Positions 1 through 5,439 are shown, counted from the first letter of the stretch. The stretch is DNA of 6,621 nucleotides from Euryarchaeota archaeon UBA36 (GCA_002496485.1 DAJW01000054.1:1-6621); one strand, 5' to 3'. Notes: a model not told the origin generated them from the letters alone. Translations and numbers: made by a program.

Positions 1-110
1 TGAAGCCTAGAATTATATCTAAATATGGAAATAAGATAACTCTAAAATCATTCATTGTCAGAGAGACTCCAAAATCCCACGCCTCTTGGAGTGAAAGAAA
101 TGACATTTAG
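1..110 (+). CDS. C-terminal tail of an unrecognised protein (5' end outside window)
   Basis: A plus-strand frame is open from the left edge (codons in phase from base 3) for 35 sense codons and stops at TAG 108-110. It ends with residues like SFIVRETPKSHASWSERNDI, which look like a normal mixed-charge protein C-terminus rather than noise. I do not recognise the family from this fragment. Support comes from context: the next gene on the same strand has its SD site (88-94) and ATG (100) inside this tail, giving an 11-bp overlap as expected for a translationally coupled pair. An open frame of this length could still arise by chance in AT-rich DNA, so confidence is moderate. Confidence 0.5.
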   Translation, partial: KPRIISKYGNKITLKSFIVRETPKSHASWSERNDI

Positions 111-354
111 GTTGTCAAATATAATAGATAGATTGATTGAAAATGATTATTCAAGGACATTCATAATTTATTCATTGTTTAGGGCCATATATGGTCCTAT
201 AATACTCATTATATCATATATATTTGCCACTGAATTTGAAGATGGAATATACTATTCGATAATCTTATTATTTTTTTCTATGGTATTTTCTAGAATATTA
301 TTTTCTAGAATAAAAATTTGGCTTAATCTTGAAAAGAATCTGCAGCCTGAGTAA
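100..354 (+). CDS. Small two-helix membrane protein, unknown function
   Basis: This encodes 84 residues that I cannot assign to a family. It has a short charged N-terminus (residues 1-20), a hydrophobic segment at about 21-44 and a second at about 49-68, then a basic and polar tail. This suggests a small integral membrane protein with both ends probably on the same side. I chose ATG 100 because GGAGTGA at 88-94 is a good SD at 5-nt spacing. The frame is also open back to a TTG at 55, but that start would overlap the upstream coding tail by 56 bp and has no SD. The pentapeptide FSRI(L/K) is repeated near the end because of a 15-bp tandem DNA duplication. The 3' end overlaps the end of trmJ on the other strand by 32 bp. 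Confidence 0.6.
   Translation: MTFRLSNIIDRLIENDYSRTFIIYSLFRAIYGPIILIISYIFATEFEDGIYYSIILLFFSMVFSRILFSRIKIWLNLEKNLQPE
285..314 (+). repeat. 15-bp tandem duplication inside the membrane-protein gene
   Basis: ATTTTCTAGAATA occurs at 285-297 and again at 300-312, a direct repeat of period 15 (13 identical bases per unit). Each copy contains the palindrome TTCTAGAA. The period is a multiple of three, so the reading frame is kept and the protein shows FSRI twice, five residues apart. It looks like a slippage-type microduplication. Confidence 0.8.
308..321 (-). terminator. Possible oligo-T terminator after trmJ
   Basis: Read on the minus strand, the bases just after the trmJ stop give CCAAATTTTTATTC. 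A T-rich tract within about 15 nt of a stop codon is the usual form of an intrinsic archaeal terminator, with no hairpin needed. It lies wholly inside the convergent membrane-protein gene. More T-runs follow further on in the same direction (about 268-277), so the exact site is uncertain. Confidence 0.35.
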
Positions 355-1066
355 TTACTGCCAGAATTCTGTGAATCTCATCATCCTTTGGTAAACCTCT
401 CATTATAACTCTTAACAATGTATCTTCAATCCCTGCTCTTCTATGATCTTTAGTTTTCATATTTTCAACTAGTCTTTTTATTTCAATTCGTAATTTTTTT
501 CTAAGTTGAGGACTTAATAGTCTATCGTCAATTTCTTGATAATTATTTTTGTTATTAAACCAGGAATGGCAAATTATTGATACTGCGTGACTGAGATTAA
601 GAATAGGATAACCTGGCCAAGTATTTATGTTAACCAATAAATCACACTTCTTTAGTTCTTCATTTAACAATCCTTTCCCTTCTGGACCAAAAACTATGGC
701 CACTCTACCTTCGATATTATTAAGTCTGAAAGGTAATTCATCTGGACTCAAAAAATGACGATAAGCAGTTTTATTTCCACCCTCTCTCTTACCTGAAGTT
801 CCAACTACAATTGAGCAATCAGATACCGATTTTTCTAGGGATTCATAAACTCGCGCCTTCTTCAAAACTAACTGTGCATTTTTAGCTCTCTTCCTAACTG
901 TTTCTGACCAAATGCCTGAATGACCAACAACCCTTAAATCGATTATTCCAAAATTCATTAAATTTCTTGCCACTGCACCAATATTACCATCATTTTCGGG
1001 TCTAATTAACACTATACAGATATTATCTGAAAACTTGGGGAATGGAACTTGCTTGTTGTCGCCCAT
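323..1066 (-). CDS. trmJ: tRNA (cytidine/uridine-2'-O-)-methyltransferase TrmJ (SPOUT/SpoU family)
   Basis: This 247-residue protein carries the SpoU (TrmH-like) trefoil-knot motifs in order. Motif 1 is at 20-40 (IRPENDGNIGAVARN), motif 2 at 123-133 (AIVFGPEGKGL) and motif 3 at 153-164 (YPILNLSHAVSI). Motifs 2 and 3 form the knot that binds S-adenosylmethionine, and the Asn/Arg of motif 1 belong to the catalytic site. The NDGNIGAVARN motif, the length and the C-terminal helical segment (about 207-240) point to the TrmJ subfamily. TrmJ 2'-O-methylates tRNA position 32, and characterised archaeal TrmJ acts on C32; substrate choice here is inferred. ATG 1066 begins 25 nt after the rps17e stop, so it is probably the last gene of the ribosomal operon. 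Its SD is weak. Other SpoU-family RNA methyltransferases remain possible. Confidence 0.87.
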   Translation of the reverse strand: MGDNKQVPFPKFSDNICIVLIRPENDGNIGAVARNLMNFGIIDLRVVGHSGIWSETVRKRAKNAQLVLKKARVYESLEKSVSDCSIVVGTSGKREGGNKTAYRHFLSPDELPFRLNNIEGRVAIVFGPEGKGLLNEELKKCDLLVNINTWPGYPILNLSHAVSIICHSWFNNKNNYQEIDDRLLSPQLRKKLRIEIKRLVENMKTKDHRRAGIEDTLLRVIMRGLPKDDEIHRILAVITQAADSFQD

Positions 1067-1091
1067 GTCAATCGGAAAACATCATATGTGT

Positions 1092-1283
1092 TCAATCTGT
1101 TCTACGTTGTACGTATCGAGTAATATATCCTGCAATCCAATTTCTCATTCTCTTATTATCTACATCTGAAAATTCTGATACCATTTTTTTATTATTATCA
1201 AAGTCGTCTGTAAACTGATCAGGATATATTTCAATTAATCTAAGGGCTCTGGTTTTTATAAAAGAAGGTCTAATATTTCCCAT
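1092..1283 (-). CDS. rps17e: Small ribosomal subunit protein eS17 (S17e)
   Basis: This is a 63-residue protein matching the compact archaeal S17e. It starts MGNIRPSFIK, contains the YPDQFTDDFDNNKKMV block (20-35) and ends with the strongly conserved NKRMRNWIAGYITRYV segment (43-58). It is a helical, basic small-subunit protein. I placed the start at ATG 1283 because the family begins MGNIRP, and GGATGAT about 5 nt upstream can serve as SD. An in-frame ATG at 1292 would add only Met-Ile-Ser and overlap rpl31e by 8 bp. The chosen start lies one base after the rpl31e stop, so translation is probably coupled. In many euryarchaea the slot after L31e is held by initiation factor aIF6, so S17e here is a less common arrangement. 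Confidence 0.9.
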   Translation of the reverse strand: MGNIRPSFIKTRALRLIEIYPDQFTDDFDNNKKMVSEFSDVDNKRMRNWIAGYITRYVQRRTD

Positions 1284-1284
1284 G

Positions 1285-1548
1285 CTAATCATCCATTAAT
1301 TTAACTTCAAGAGGAAATCCCTCTTCTCTAGTGCATATTACCTTTATTTTTCTTGGCGGGTGTTGCATACCTCTAGACCAAATTGCATGATTAACAGATT
1401 CATCAATCCAAATTTCCTCAGCTTCAGTCTTTTTCATGTGTCTAGAGACGTGTAATTTAATTTCTGCCATAGCTCTTTTAGCGCGGTGAGTCCTTGGAAC
1501 TTTCCATGCAGCCCTTAATGGAATTATCATTTCTTTAATCTCAGCCAT
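1285..1548 (-). CDS. rpl31e: Large ribosomal subunit protein eL31 (L31e)
   Basis: The 87 residues match archaeal L31e over the full length. The IIPLR strand is at 8-12, the KVPRTHRAKRAMAEI helix at 16-30 and SRHMK at 35-39. The ID-x-S-x-N-x-AIWSRG block is at 48-60, and the C-terminal PPRKIKV strand is at 64-70. The protein sits on the 50S surface near the exit tunnel, close to L39e, which is encoded just upstream. The start is fixed by an excellent SD (AAAGGTGATA, 1551-1560) right before ATG 1548; the rpl39e stop TGA is part of this SD. The gene ends one base before the S17e start. Confidence 0.94.
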   Translation of the reverse strand: MAEIKEMIIPLRAAWKVPRTHRAKRAMAEIKLHVSRHMKKTEAEEIWIDESVNHAIWSRGMQHPPRKIKVICTREEGFPLEVKLMDD

Positions 1549-1550
1549 TA

Positions 1551-1560
1551 TATCACCTTT
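1551..1560 (-). promoter_or_regulatory. SD of rpl31e containing the rpl39e stop codon
   Basis: The minus strand reads AAAGGTGATA followed by ATG. The TGA of GGTGAT is the stop codon of rpl39e (1553-1555), and only 4 nt separate stop from start. A ribosome finishing L39e would sit on the SD of L31e, a strong indication of coupled translation. Confidence 0.8.
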
Positions 1561-1708
1561 GTAATTTAGATCTCCGCCACATATGTCTTTTTGGATGTGT
1601 ATTCATCTTTCTATTAGTTTTCATAACTACCCAAACCGGTACACGCTTATTTTGTTTAGTCACTTTATTAAGACGTTTTTTCTTTGCATATGGTTTATTT
1701 CTAGCCAT
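1553..1708 (-). CDS. rpl39e: Large ribosomal subunit protein eL39 (L39e)
   Basis: This short gene encodes exactly 51 residues, the normal archaeal L39e length. It starts MARNKPYAKKKRL, continues with QNKRVPVWVVMKTNRK (19-34) and ends with the family signature HPKRHMWRRSKL (38-49). The protein is an extremely basic, extended peptide that lines the narrow part of the 50S exit tunnel. ATG 1708 is preceded by GAGGTGATA (1711-1719), a near-perfect SD, and starts 9 nt after the rps19e stop. The stop TGA lies inside the SD of rpl31e. The rps19e-rpl39e-rpl31e order supports the call. Its small size makes it easy for gene finders to miss. Confidence 0.95.
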   Translation of the reverse strand: MARNKPYAKKKRLNKVTKQNKRVPVWVVMKTNRKMNTHPKRHMWRRSKLQR

Positions 1709-1710
1709 TT

Positions 1711-1720
1711 TATCACCTCA
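1711..1720 (-). promoter_or_regulatory. SD of rpl39e overlapping the rps19e stop codon
   Basis: The minus strand reads TGAGGTGATA then AA-ATG. The first TGA is the rps19e stop, and the same bases form the 5' part of a near-complete SD (GAGGTGAT) complementary to the archaeal 16S 3' end. Confidence 0.8.
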
Positions 1721-2188
1721 ATATCTAGATAGTTCTGGGAATCTCTCTTCTGCTAATGGCCGAACATCATTTGCTACAGAATCAATTAAAGATTGTCCAG
1801 AAGGAGATAGAATCTTTCCTCTATTTACTGTTCCTGTAGAATTCATCGAATTCATAATAAGATTCGATTCTGATAGTTGTTGTAGAATTTTTCTTGTTAT
1901 GTTTCTAGACCCAGATACAGCCTTATTCCTCTTCACGCCTCTATTTTTTGATCCTCCAAATTCTTGAGACATCCTATTTGTACCTATAGGTCCTTTGATG
2001 GCAACTTTGCGGAATATTGCTGCAGAACGAATAAACCACCAATCATCCTGTACAGGTGGACGTTCTTTGTGCGTCCCAGTTTTAACATAATATGTCCATT
2101 CTGGTGGAGTAACAGCGCCAGTTTCCTTTAATTTAGAAGATAATGAGGAAATTAACTGGTCAGCTGGAACATCATAGTATGTTGTCAT
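1718..2188 (-). CDS. rps19e: Small ribosomal subunit protein eS19 (S19e)
   Basis: The 156 residues match S19e along the whole length. YDVPADQLI is at 5-13, PPEWTYYVKTGTHKERPP at 28-45 and DDWWFIRSAAIFRKV at 48-62. GPIGTNRM is at 66-73, FGGSKNRGVK at 77-86 and the helix RNITRKILQQLSESNLI at 95-111. A winged-helix-like end carries GKILSPSGQSLID (124-136). The protein belongs to the 30S head and is needed for small-subunit maturation. ATG 2188 has GGTGA at 2193-2197 as SD with 4-nt spacing and begins the operon. Upstream is a divergent promoter region shared with the envelope-protein gene. The DWWFIR and KNRGV motifs make the assignment secure. Confidence 0.95.
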   Translation of the reverse strand: MTTYYDVPADQLISSLSSKLKETGAVTPPEWTYYVKTGTHKERPPVQDDWWFIRSAAIFRKVAIKGPIGTNRMSQEFGGSKNRGVKRNKAVSGSRNITRKILQQLSESNLIMNSMNSTGTVNRGKILSPSGQSLIDSVANDVRPLAEERFPELSRY

Positions 2189-2345
2189 CTAGTCACCGTC
2201 GTTCCGGCCGTCCAACAGACCATATTTAACCGTGATGACGTGTTTTTCAGTTTTTATAAATAAATGTGCTGGAATTCTACAAGTATTCAAAACTAGTTGT
2301 GTGCCCCAGTATATTGTGCGTCGTTCGTTATCTAAAAACCCAAAT
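2189..2345. promoter_or_regulatory. Divergent promoter region, rps19e operon / envelope protein
   Basis: This 157-bp stretch lies between two divergent starts and is the largest gap in the window. A palindromic TTTATAAA at 2253-2260, within an extended AT block, is the best TATA candidate for the ribosomal operon. It would put transcription start near 2230 and leave a leader of about 40 nt. A second candidate, GTTAAATATG on the minus strand (2221-2230), would give a leader of about 10 nt holding only the SD. For the plus strand, TATATT at 2310-2315 could give a nearly leaderless mRNA starting near 2338. The leader segment 2193-2217 is strikingly GC-rich against the surrounding sequence. Box choices are by eye. 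Confidence 0.45.
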
Positions 2346-3125
2346 ATGCTTAGAACAATGGTAGGAACTGGCCTAATGCTAATTTTAATTTTGTCATATG
2401 CTGTATATTCAAACACAGTAGATTCGGAATATTATGGTTACGAAACAACCAATACTAATGAAATATTAGAATTACAATTGGAAGAAAATGGATCTGCTGA
2501 TTGGTATGCAACTACTAAATCAGCGATTACATGGATTAATGTTAGTATCGAAAACGCCCCTTTAGAAGATTTGACTGTAGAAGTAGAATCTCAAGGAATT
2601 GAATCTGAGTGGTATTATTCGCCAAATCTAGGAATTAAGGATGCCGATAACTTTGTTTGTAATGAACCCCAAAGCGATTATTCTGGATTGCTCGATACCT
2701 GTGAATATTCTTCAAAACATTCAATACTGATGGAAAACGGTAGTTTACTAATTAAGGGTAGAGTATCATTGAATCTTCCAATTCAAGGAAAGGGATACAT
2801 AGAAAGTGAAAATATTGAAAATGCTGAGAATTTTATAAAATCTGTAATTAGAGATGAGAATAAAACTCGTACATGGACTATATCAATTCTCAGAGATGGG
2901 GAAATAATTTCAAGTGAAGGGATTGAGATAAATGCAGAAATAACATCTCATGATTTTGTATCCATTGAGCAATTTAAATTAAATCCAATTCAAGAAACTG
3001 CATACAGTTTTGCATCACTTGCTGGATGTTTCTTCTTGGTACTAGTTATACCTTTGATGATATACTATTCATCCGTATATAGAGAAAAAAGAAATGAAGA
3101 AATTAGATTATCAGCAAAAAAATAA
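2346..3125 (+). CDS. Double-anchored envelope protein of unknown function
   Basis: I do not recognise this 259-residue protein. An N-terminal hydrophobic segment (about 5-22) follows MLRT and looks like an uncleaved signal anchor. A large polar region spans 23-218, and a second hydrophobic helix lies at about 220-243. A charged tail (REKRNEEIRLSAKK) follows. Positive charges at both ends place them in the cytoplasm, with the middle domain outside. The middle domain has four N-X-S/T sequons (Asn48, 65, 131, 172) and a Cys105/Cys119 pair that could form a disulfide. Alternating hydrophobic stretches suggest beta-rich folding. I start it at ATG 2346, where the signal anchor begins. The frame is open back to 2232, but those 38 codons would read through the promoter region and do not resemble an N-terminus. 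There is no clear SD, so a short or absent leader is likely. Confidence 0.75.
   Translation: MLRTMVGTGLMLILILSYAVYSNTVDSEYYGYETTNTNEILELQLEENGSADWYATTKSAITWINVSIENAPLEDLTVEVESQGIESEWYYSPNLGIKDADNFVCNEPQSDYSGLLDTCEYSSKHSILMENGSLLIKGRVSLNLPIQGKGYIESENIENAENFIKSVIRDENKTRTWTISILRDGEIISSEGIEINAEITSHDFVSIEQFKLNPIQETAYSFASLAGCFFLVLVIPLMIYYSSVYREKRNEEIRLSAKK
3116..3122 (-). terminator. Oligo-T terminator for the flavoprotein/PqqD-like unit
   Basis: Seven consecutive A on the plus strand read as TTTTTTT on the minus strand, 7 nt beyond the PqqD-like stop (3130-3132). This is a typical archaeal oligo-T termination signal. It is encoded by the last lysine codons of the convergent envelope-protein gene. 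Confidence 0.5.
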
Positions 3126-3129
3126 CTCA

Positions 3130-3501
3130 TTAATCCTCGAGTTCAATCGGATTTATGTTCCAATAAACTTTATCATTTTTAGAAATAATATGTACTAATC
3201 CAAGATCTAAAAATTGTTCAATAGATAATATCACTCGTTCGGCCGATGGATAAATCCTCTCGTTAAATTCCTTATCCATTGTTTCGATTAATTCAATAAT
3301 TGAATTATTACCATCCATTAGTATCCATAGTCTTGAATTCATATCATCTAAAGTTCTAATTAAATTTTTAGGGGCTTGGGTCAATCTGGCAATTACCGAT
3401 TCAAATCTACTAAATTTTTTCTCGATAATTATCGAAACAAATTTTTCTTTATTTAGATACCATGAAACCTGAGCCCTGACTGGATAATTATGTAGAATCA
3501 T
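3130..3501 (-). CDS. Stand-alone PqqD-fold (RRE-like) protein
   Basis: This 123-residue protein has the PqqD-family pattern. An N-terminal NYPVRAQVSW strand (5-14) is followed by a beta hairpin (about 20-28) and a long helix (31-42). Next comes the signature TLDDMNSRLWILMDG (50-64), in place of the usual LDxxGSxVWxLxDG. Then come the helix SIIELIETMDKEF (67-79), a helix at 85-100 and the closing GLVHI (101-105). In known systems this winged-helix-like fold binds leader peptides of modified peptides (RiPP recognition element). Many archaeal genomes also hold isolated members of unknown role. No PQQ, radical-SAM or YcaO enzyme is visible here. I chose ATG 3501, whose first bases lie next to the upstream gene's stop (3503-3505). 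A TTG at 3513 is possible but would lengthen the overlap. Confidence 0.75.
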   Translation of the reverse strand: MILHNYPVRAQVSWYLNKEKFVSIIIEKKFSRFESVIARLTQAPKNLIRTLDDMNSRLWILMDGNNSIIELIETMDKEFNERIYPSAERVILSIEQFLDLGLVHIISKNDKVYWNINPIELED

Positions 3502-3502
3502 T

Positions 3503-3679
3503 TTAATCAACAAATACTAATACTAATAGAGAAATCATTGAAGCTATGCCTACAGTAGCAAAAATCTTAACTAAATCAGTTCTTTTGGTGAAATTATTAG
3601 TCCACCAAGTCATTAAACCTGATATTGAAATTAATGATAGTAGTACTAAACTTCCTGGTGGAAGTATTTCTCTATCCAT
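3503..3679 (-). CDS. 58-residue two-helix membrane protein, unknown function
   Basis: This short frame encodes 58 residues beginning MDREILPPGS. A first hydrophobic helix spans about 9-26 and ends at Trp25-Trp26. A polar loop, TNNFTKRTD, covers 27-35, and a second helix spans about 36-57. The family is not recognised. The start is well supported by GAGGAGAT (3686-3693), a strong SD six nt before ATG 3679, which overlaps the flavoprotein stop codon. The gene begins 4 nt after that stop and ends just before the PqqD-like start, so the three genes form one tight transcription unit. The basic loop residues Lys32/Arg33 suggest the loop faces the cytoplasm, with both ends outside. It may serve as a membrane anchor or partner for its neighbours; that is inference only. 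Confidence 0.75.
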   Translation of the reverse strand: MDREILPPGSLVLLSLISISGLMTWWTNNFTKRTDLVKIFATVGIASMISLLVLVFVD

Positions 3680-3683
3680 TAGA

Positions 3684-4229
3684 TTATCTCCTCAATTTCT
3701 TAGAGTTTGATACTATTGATTCCGCTAATTTATCCAATCTTTCATTGATAGTAATATCTATTATTTCTCCATTTACATCAAATGCACTCTTTATATTTGG
3801 TACTGCAATTTGCTCTGGCACAGCCCATCCATGTATCCATCTTACTACAATTCTCATATGATTGAGAGTATTACTGGTAGACTGCCCACCAAGTGTACTC
3901 ATCAATCCAAAAATCTTACCTGAACAATGTTTTGAGTATATCCAATCTAAATTATTTTTCATAACTCCACTCATTGTACCGTGAAATTCTGGACTTGAAA
4001 GGACAAATGCATCTACTGAAGATGCTAATTCTTGAAATTCCTTTACATTAATACTATCCCAGCTACCTTCCTCACCAACTATAGGCAATGGTTTAGTTTT
4101 ATTATCCCAGACATATGTTTCCGCTCCCAAAACATTACATCTTTGAAATAATAATTCAATAAGTCTGGAATTTGCGGAATCATTATCATAACTTCCTGAA
4201 ATTCCCATAATTTTTATCGGTTGGTCCAT
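3684..4229 (-). CDS. NADPH-dependent FMN reductase family flavoprotein
   Basis: This 181-residue protein has the flavodoxin-like FMN reductase fold. The first strand and phosphate loop read IMGISGSYDNDSANSRL (7-23). The flavin-contacting SSPEFHGTMSGVMKNNLDW (78-96) corresponds to the family's SPEYHGSxSGxLKNxLDW. GGQSTSNTLNHMR (114-126) and WAVPEQIAV (135-143) complete the conserved core. Relatives transfer electrons from NAD(P)H through bound FMN to quinones, azo dyes, chromate or free flavin. The substrate here cannot be read from sequence. It has no signal peptide, so it is probably cytosolic. ATG 4229 starts the three-gene minus-strand unit. There is no convincing SD, but a TATA-like element 30 nt upstream fits a nearly leaderless mRNA. 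The length is normal for the family. Confidence 0.88.
   Translation of the reverse strand: MDQPIKIMGISGSYDNDSANSRLIELLFQRCNVLGAETYVWDNKTKPLPIVGEEGSWDSINVKEFQELASSVDAFVLSSPEFHGTMSGVMKNNLDWIYSKHCSGKIFGLMSTLGGQSTSNTLNHMRIVVRWIHGWAVPEQIAVPNIKSAFDVNGEIIDITINERLDKLAESIVSNSKKLRR
3686..3693 (-). promoter_or_regulatory. SD of the 58-residue membrane protein
   Basis: The minus strand reads GAGGAGAT, six nt before ATG 3679. It overlaps the TAA of the flavoprotein gene (3684-3686) by one base. It is the strongest evidence that the very short downstream frame is translated. Confidence 0.7.
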
Positions 4230-4313
4230 GGCCCTACGTAAAGGACATAGATTTCAAATATACCGCCATGGATGATGACTAAGACTTATGCATAAAATAT
4301 AATTCGAAGTACT
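4230..4313. promoter_or_regulatory. Divergent promoter region, flavoprotein unit / TPR gene
   Basis: This 84-bp gap lies between divergent starts. On the minus strand GGTATATTTG holds TATATTT (4256-4262), centred 30 nt before the flavoprotein ATG. That is the spacing expected for an almost leaderless transcript. On the plus strand, the AT block 4286-4301 (CTTATGCATAAAATAT) lies 13-28 nt before ATG 4314. Its upstream half fits a leaderless start at 4314, while its downstream half would favour starting at ATG 4338. No SD is visible before either gene. Confidence 0.45.
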
Positions 4314-5438
4314 ATGAATGCATCAGAAATCAATGATATGATTGACGAAGCTAGAACATTATCTGATAGTGGAGAAACTGAGGATGCTATTGATTCTTTC
4401 AATGAAATCCTAAAGATCGACCCGGATAATATTACTGCCTGGTATTATATTGGTATGTTATTCAAAAACAAAGGTATGATTGACAAATCTATTAATGCAC
4501 TAGAAAACGTAGACAAAAGATATCCCAATCATCAGCCTACAATTACAAATCTCGCAATTCTTTTAGAGGATATTGATATTTCAAAATCTATAGATTACGC
4601 TGAAGCTGCACTAATAAATGATTCAGAAAATTCAGAACTCAATCGGATAGTTAATAAAAAAATAGAGAAAGTATTTATCCAATCCGAGCCTATCGATGGC
4701 CTAGATGATATTAATTCAAAAGATACAATACAGGATGCAGAATATTTATCAAATACTGGGGACTATAAATCTGCGATTTCTGTTTGGAAAGGGTTACTGA
4801 ATAATTCGCCAAAATCTCCAGAAATATGGAGAGGAATGGCACAAACTCTAGACTCAGCTGGTTTTAATGATAAGGCCGTAGAATGCAGAAAAAAGGCAGA
4901 ACAATTAGAGTCAGATTATGAAATAATAGAAGTTGAAGTTAATGAAAATTTGGAAGAGGATGATTTATTAATAATTCCAGACAAATTAGAAAATTCAAAT
5001 ATCAATGATCAAAGAGATGGTAATATAAATTCAATAATTGAGTGGTATAATAAAGGTATTAATTTTACTCAGGATGGTAGCTATGAACAGGCAGTTACTT
5101 GCTTCGAAAAAGTTATTGGTGGTTGTCCTAGAGAAGAAATTGAAATTAGAGTTAATGCACACAACGGTAGAGGAAATGCATTATTTTTGAATACCAGATA
5201 TGCTGAGGCAATATTGGCATATCATACGGCAATTGAATTATCCCCAGAAAATGTAACGGGAAAATCACTCTACAATATGGGAACCTCATATGCTGCATTA
5301 GAGCTATTTAACGATGCATTGAAATGTTTTTCTCAATCTAAGATTCTAGGTCTTGACAAAGATGAGATAGATAATTGCGAAAAACAGATTAGTAGATGTA
5401 GGATTTTACTGAGAGAACAGGAAAAAAGACAAAAATAG
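4314..5438 (+). CDS. TPR-repeat protein, probable scaffold
   Basis: This 374-residue acidic protein is built from tetratricopeptide repeats, 34-residue helix pairs that bind partner proteins. Recognisable units lie at about 4-37 (AIDSFNEILKIDPDN), 41-73, 75-104 (shorter), 138-171 (AISVWKGLLNNSPKSP), 170-203, 242-275 (AVTCFEKVI), 282-315 (AILAYHTAIELSPEN) and 317-350 (ALKCFSQSK). An acidic, low-complexity linker at about 200-238 separates two TPR blocks. No signal peptide, membrane segment or catalytic domain is seen, so it is likely a cytosolic adaptor with unknown partners. ATG 4314 gives the complete first repeat. ATG 4338 (residue 9) is an alternative, as neither has an SD. The gene ends one base before the stop of the convergent oxidoreductase gene. 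Confidence 0.85.
   Translation: MNASEINDMIDEARTLSDSGETEDAIDSFNEILKIDPDNITAWYYIGMLFKNKGMIDKSINALENVDKRYPNHQPTITNLAILLEDIDISKSIDYAEAALINDSENSELNRIVNKKIEKVFIQSEPIDGLDDINSKDTIQDAEYLSNTGDYKSAISVWKGLLNNSPKSPEIWRGMAQTLDSAGFNDKAVECRKKAEQLESDYEIIEVEVNENLEEDDLLIIPDKLENSNINDQRDGNINSIIEWYNKGINFTQDGSYEQAVTCFEKVIGGCPREEIEIRVNAHNGRGNALFLNTRYAEAILAYHTAIELSPENVTGKSLYNMGTSYAALELFNDALKCFSQSKILGLDKDEIDNCEKQISRCRILLREQEKRQK
5421..5435 (-). terminator. T-rich terminator for the molybdopterin oxidoreductase gene
   Basis: Just past the oxidoreductase stop (5440-5442), the minus strand reads TTTTTGTCTTTTTTC, two oligo-T runs. This fits archaeal intrinsic termination. The tract is encoded by the lysine-rich end of the TPR gene. 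Confidence 0.5.
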
Positions 5439-5439
5439 A

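Noticed and set aside
55..99. TTG start at 55 for the small membrane protein
   Set aside because: A TTG start without an SD is weaker than ATG 100 with GGAGTGA, and it would overlap the upstream coding tail more deeply.
2232..2345. N-terminal extension of the envelope protein to ATG 2232
   Set aside because: These 38 codons cross the divergent promoter. The signal-anchor pattern begins properly at ATG 2346.
2189..2416. 75-codon minus-strand frame ending with TAG directly before the rps19e ATG
   Set aside because: It is antisense to the signal anchor of the envelope protein and spans the promoter region. It has no SD and resembles no family. The adjacency of its stop to the rps19e start appears fortuitous.
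3130..3679. A complete RiPP biosynthesis cluster
   Set aside because: Only a PqqD-fold protein is present, with no maturase, protease or recognisable core peptide. The 58-residue product is a two-helix membrane protein rather than a leader-core precursor.
3625..3861. 78-codon plus-strand frame
   Set aside because: It lies antisense to the flavoprotein and 58-residue membrane genes, both better supported by motifs and SD sites. It is a shadow frame.
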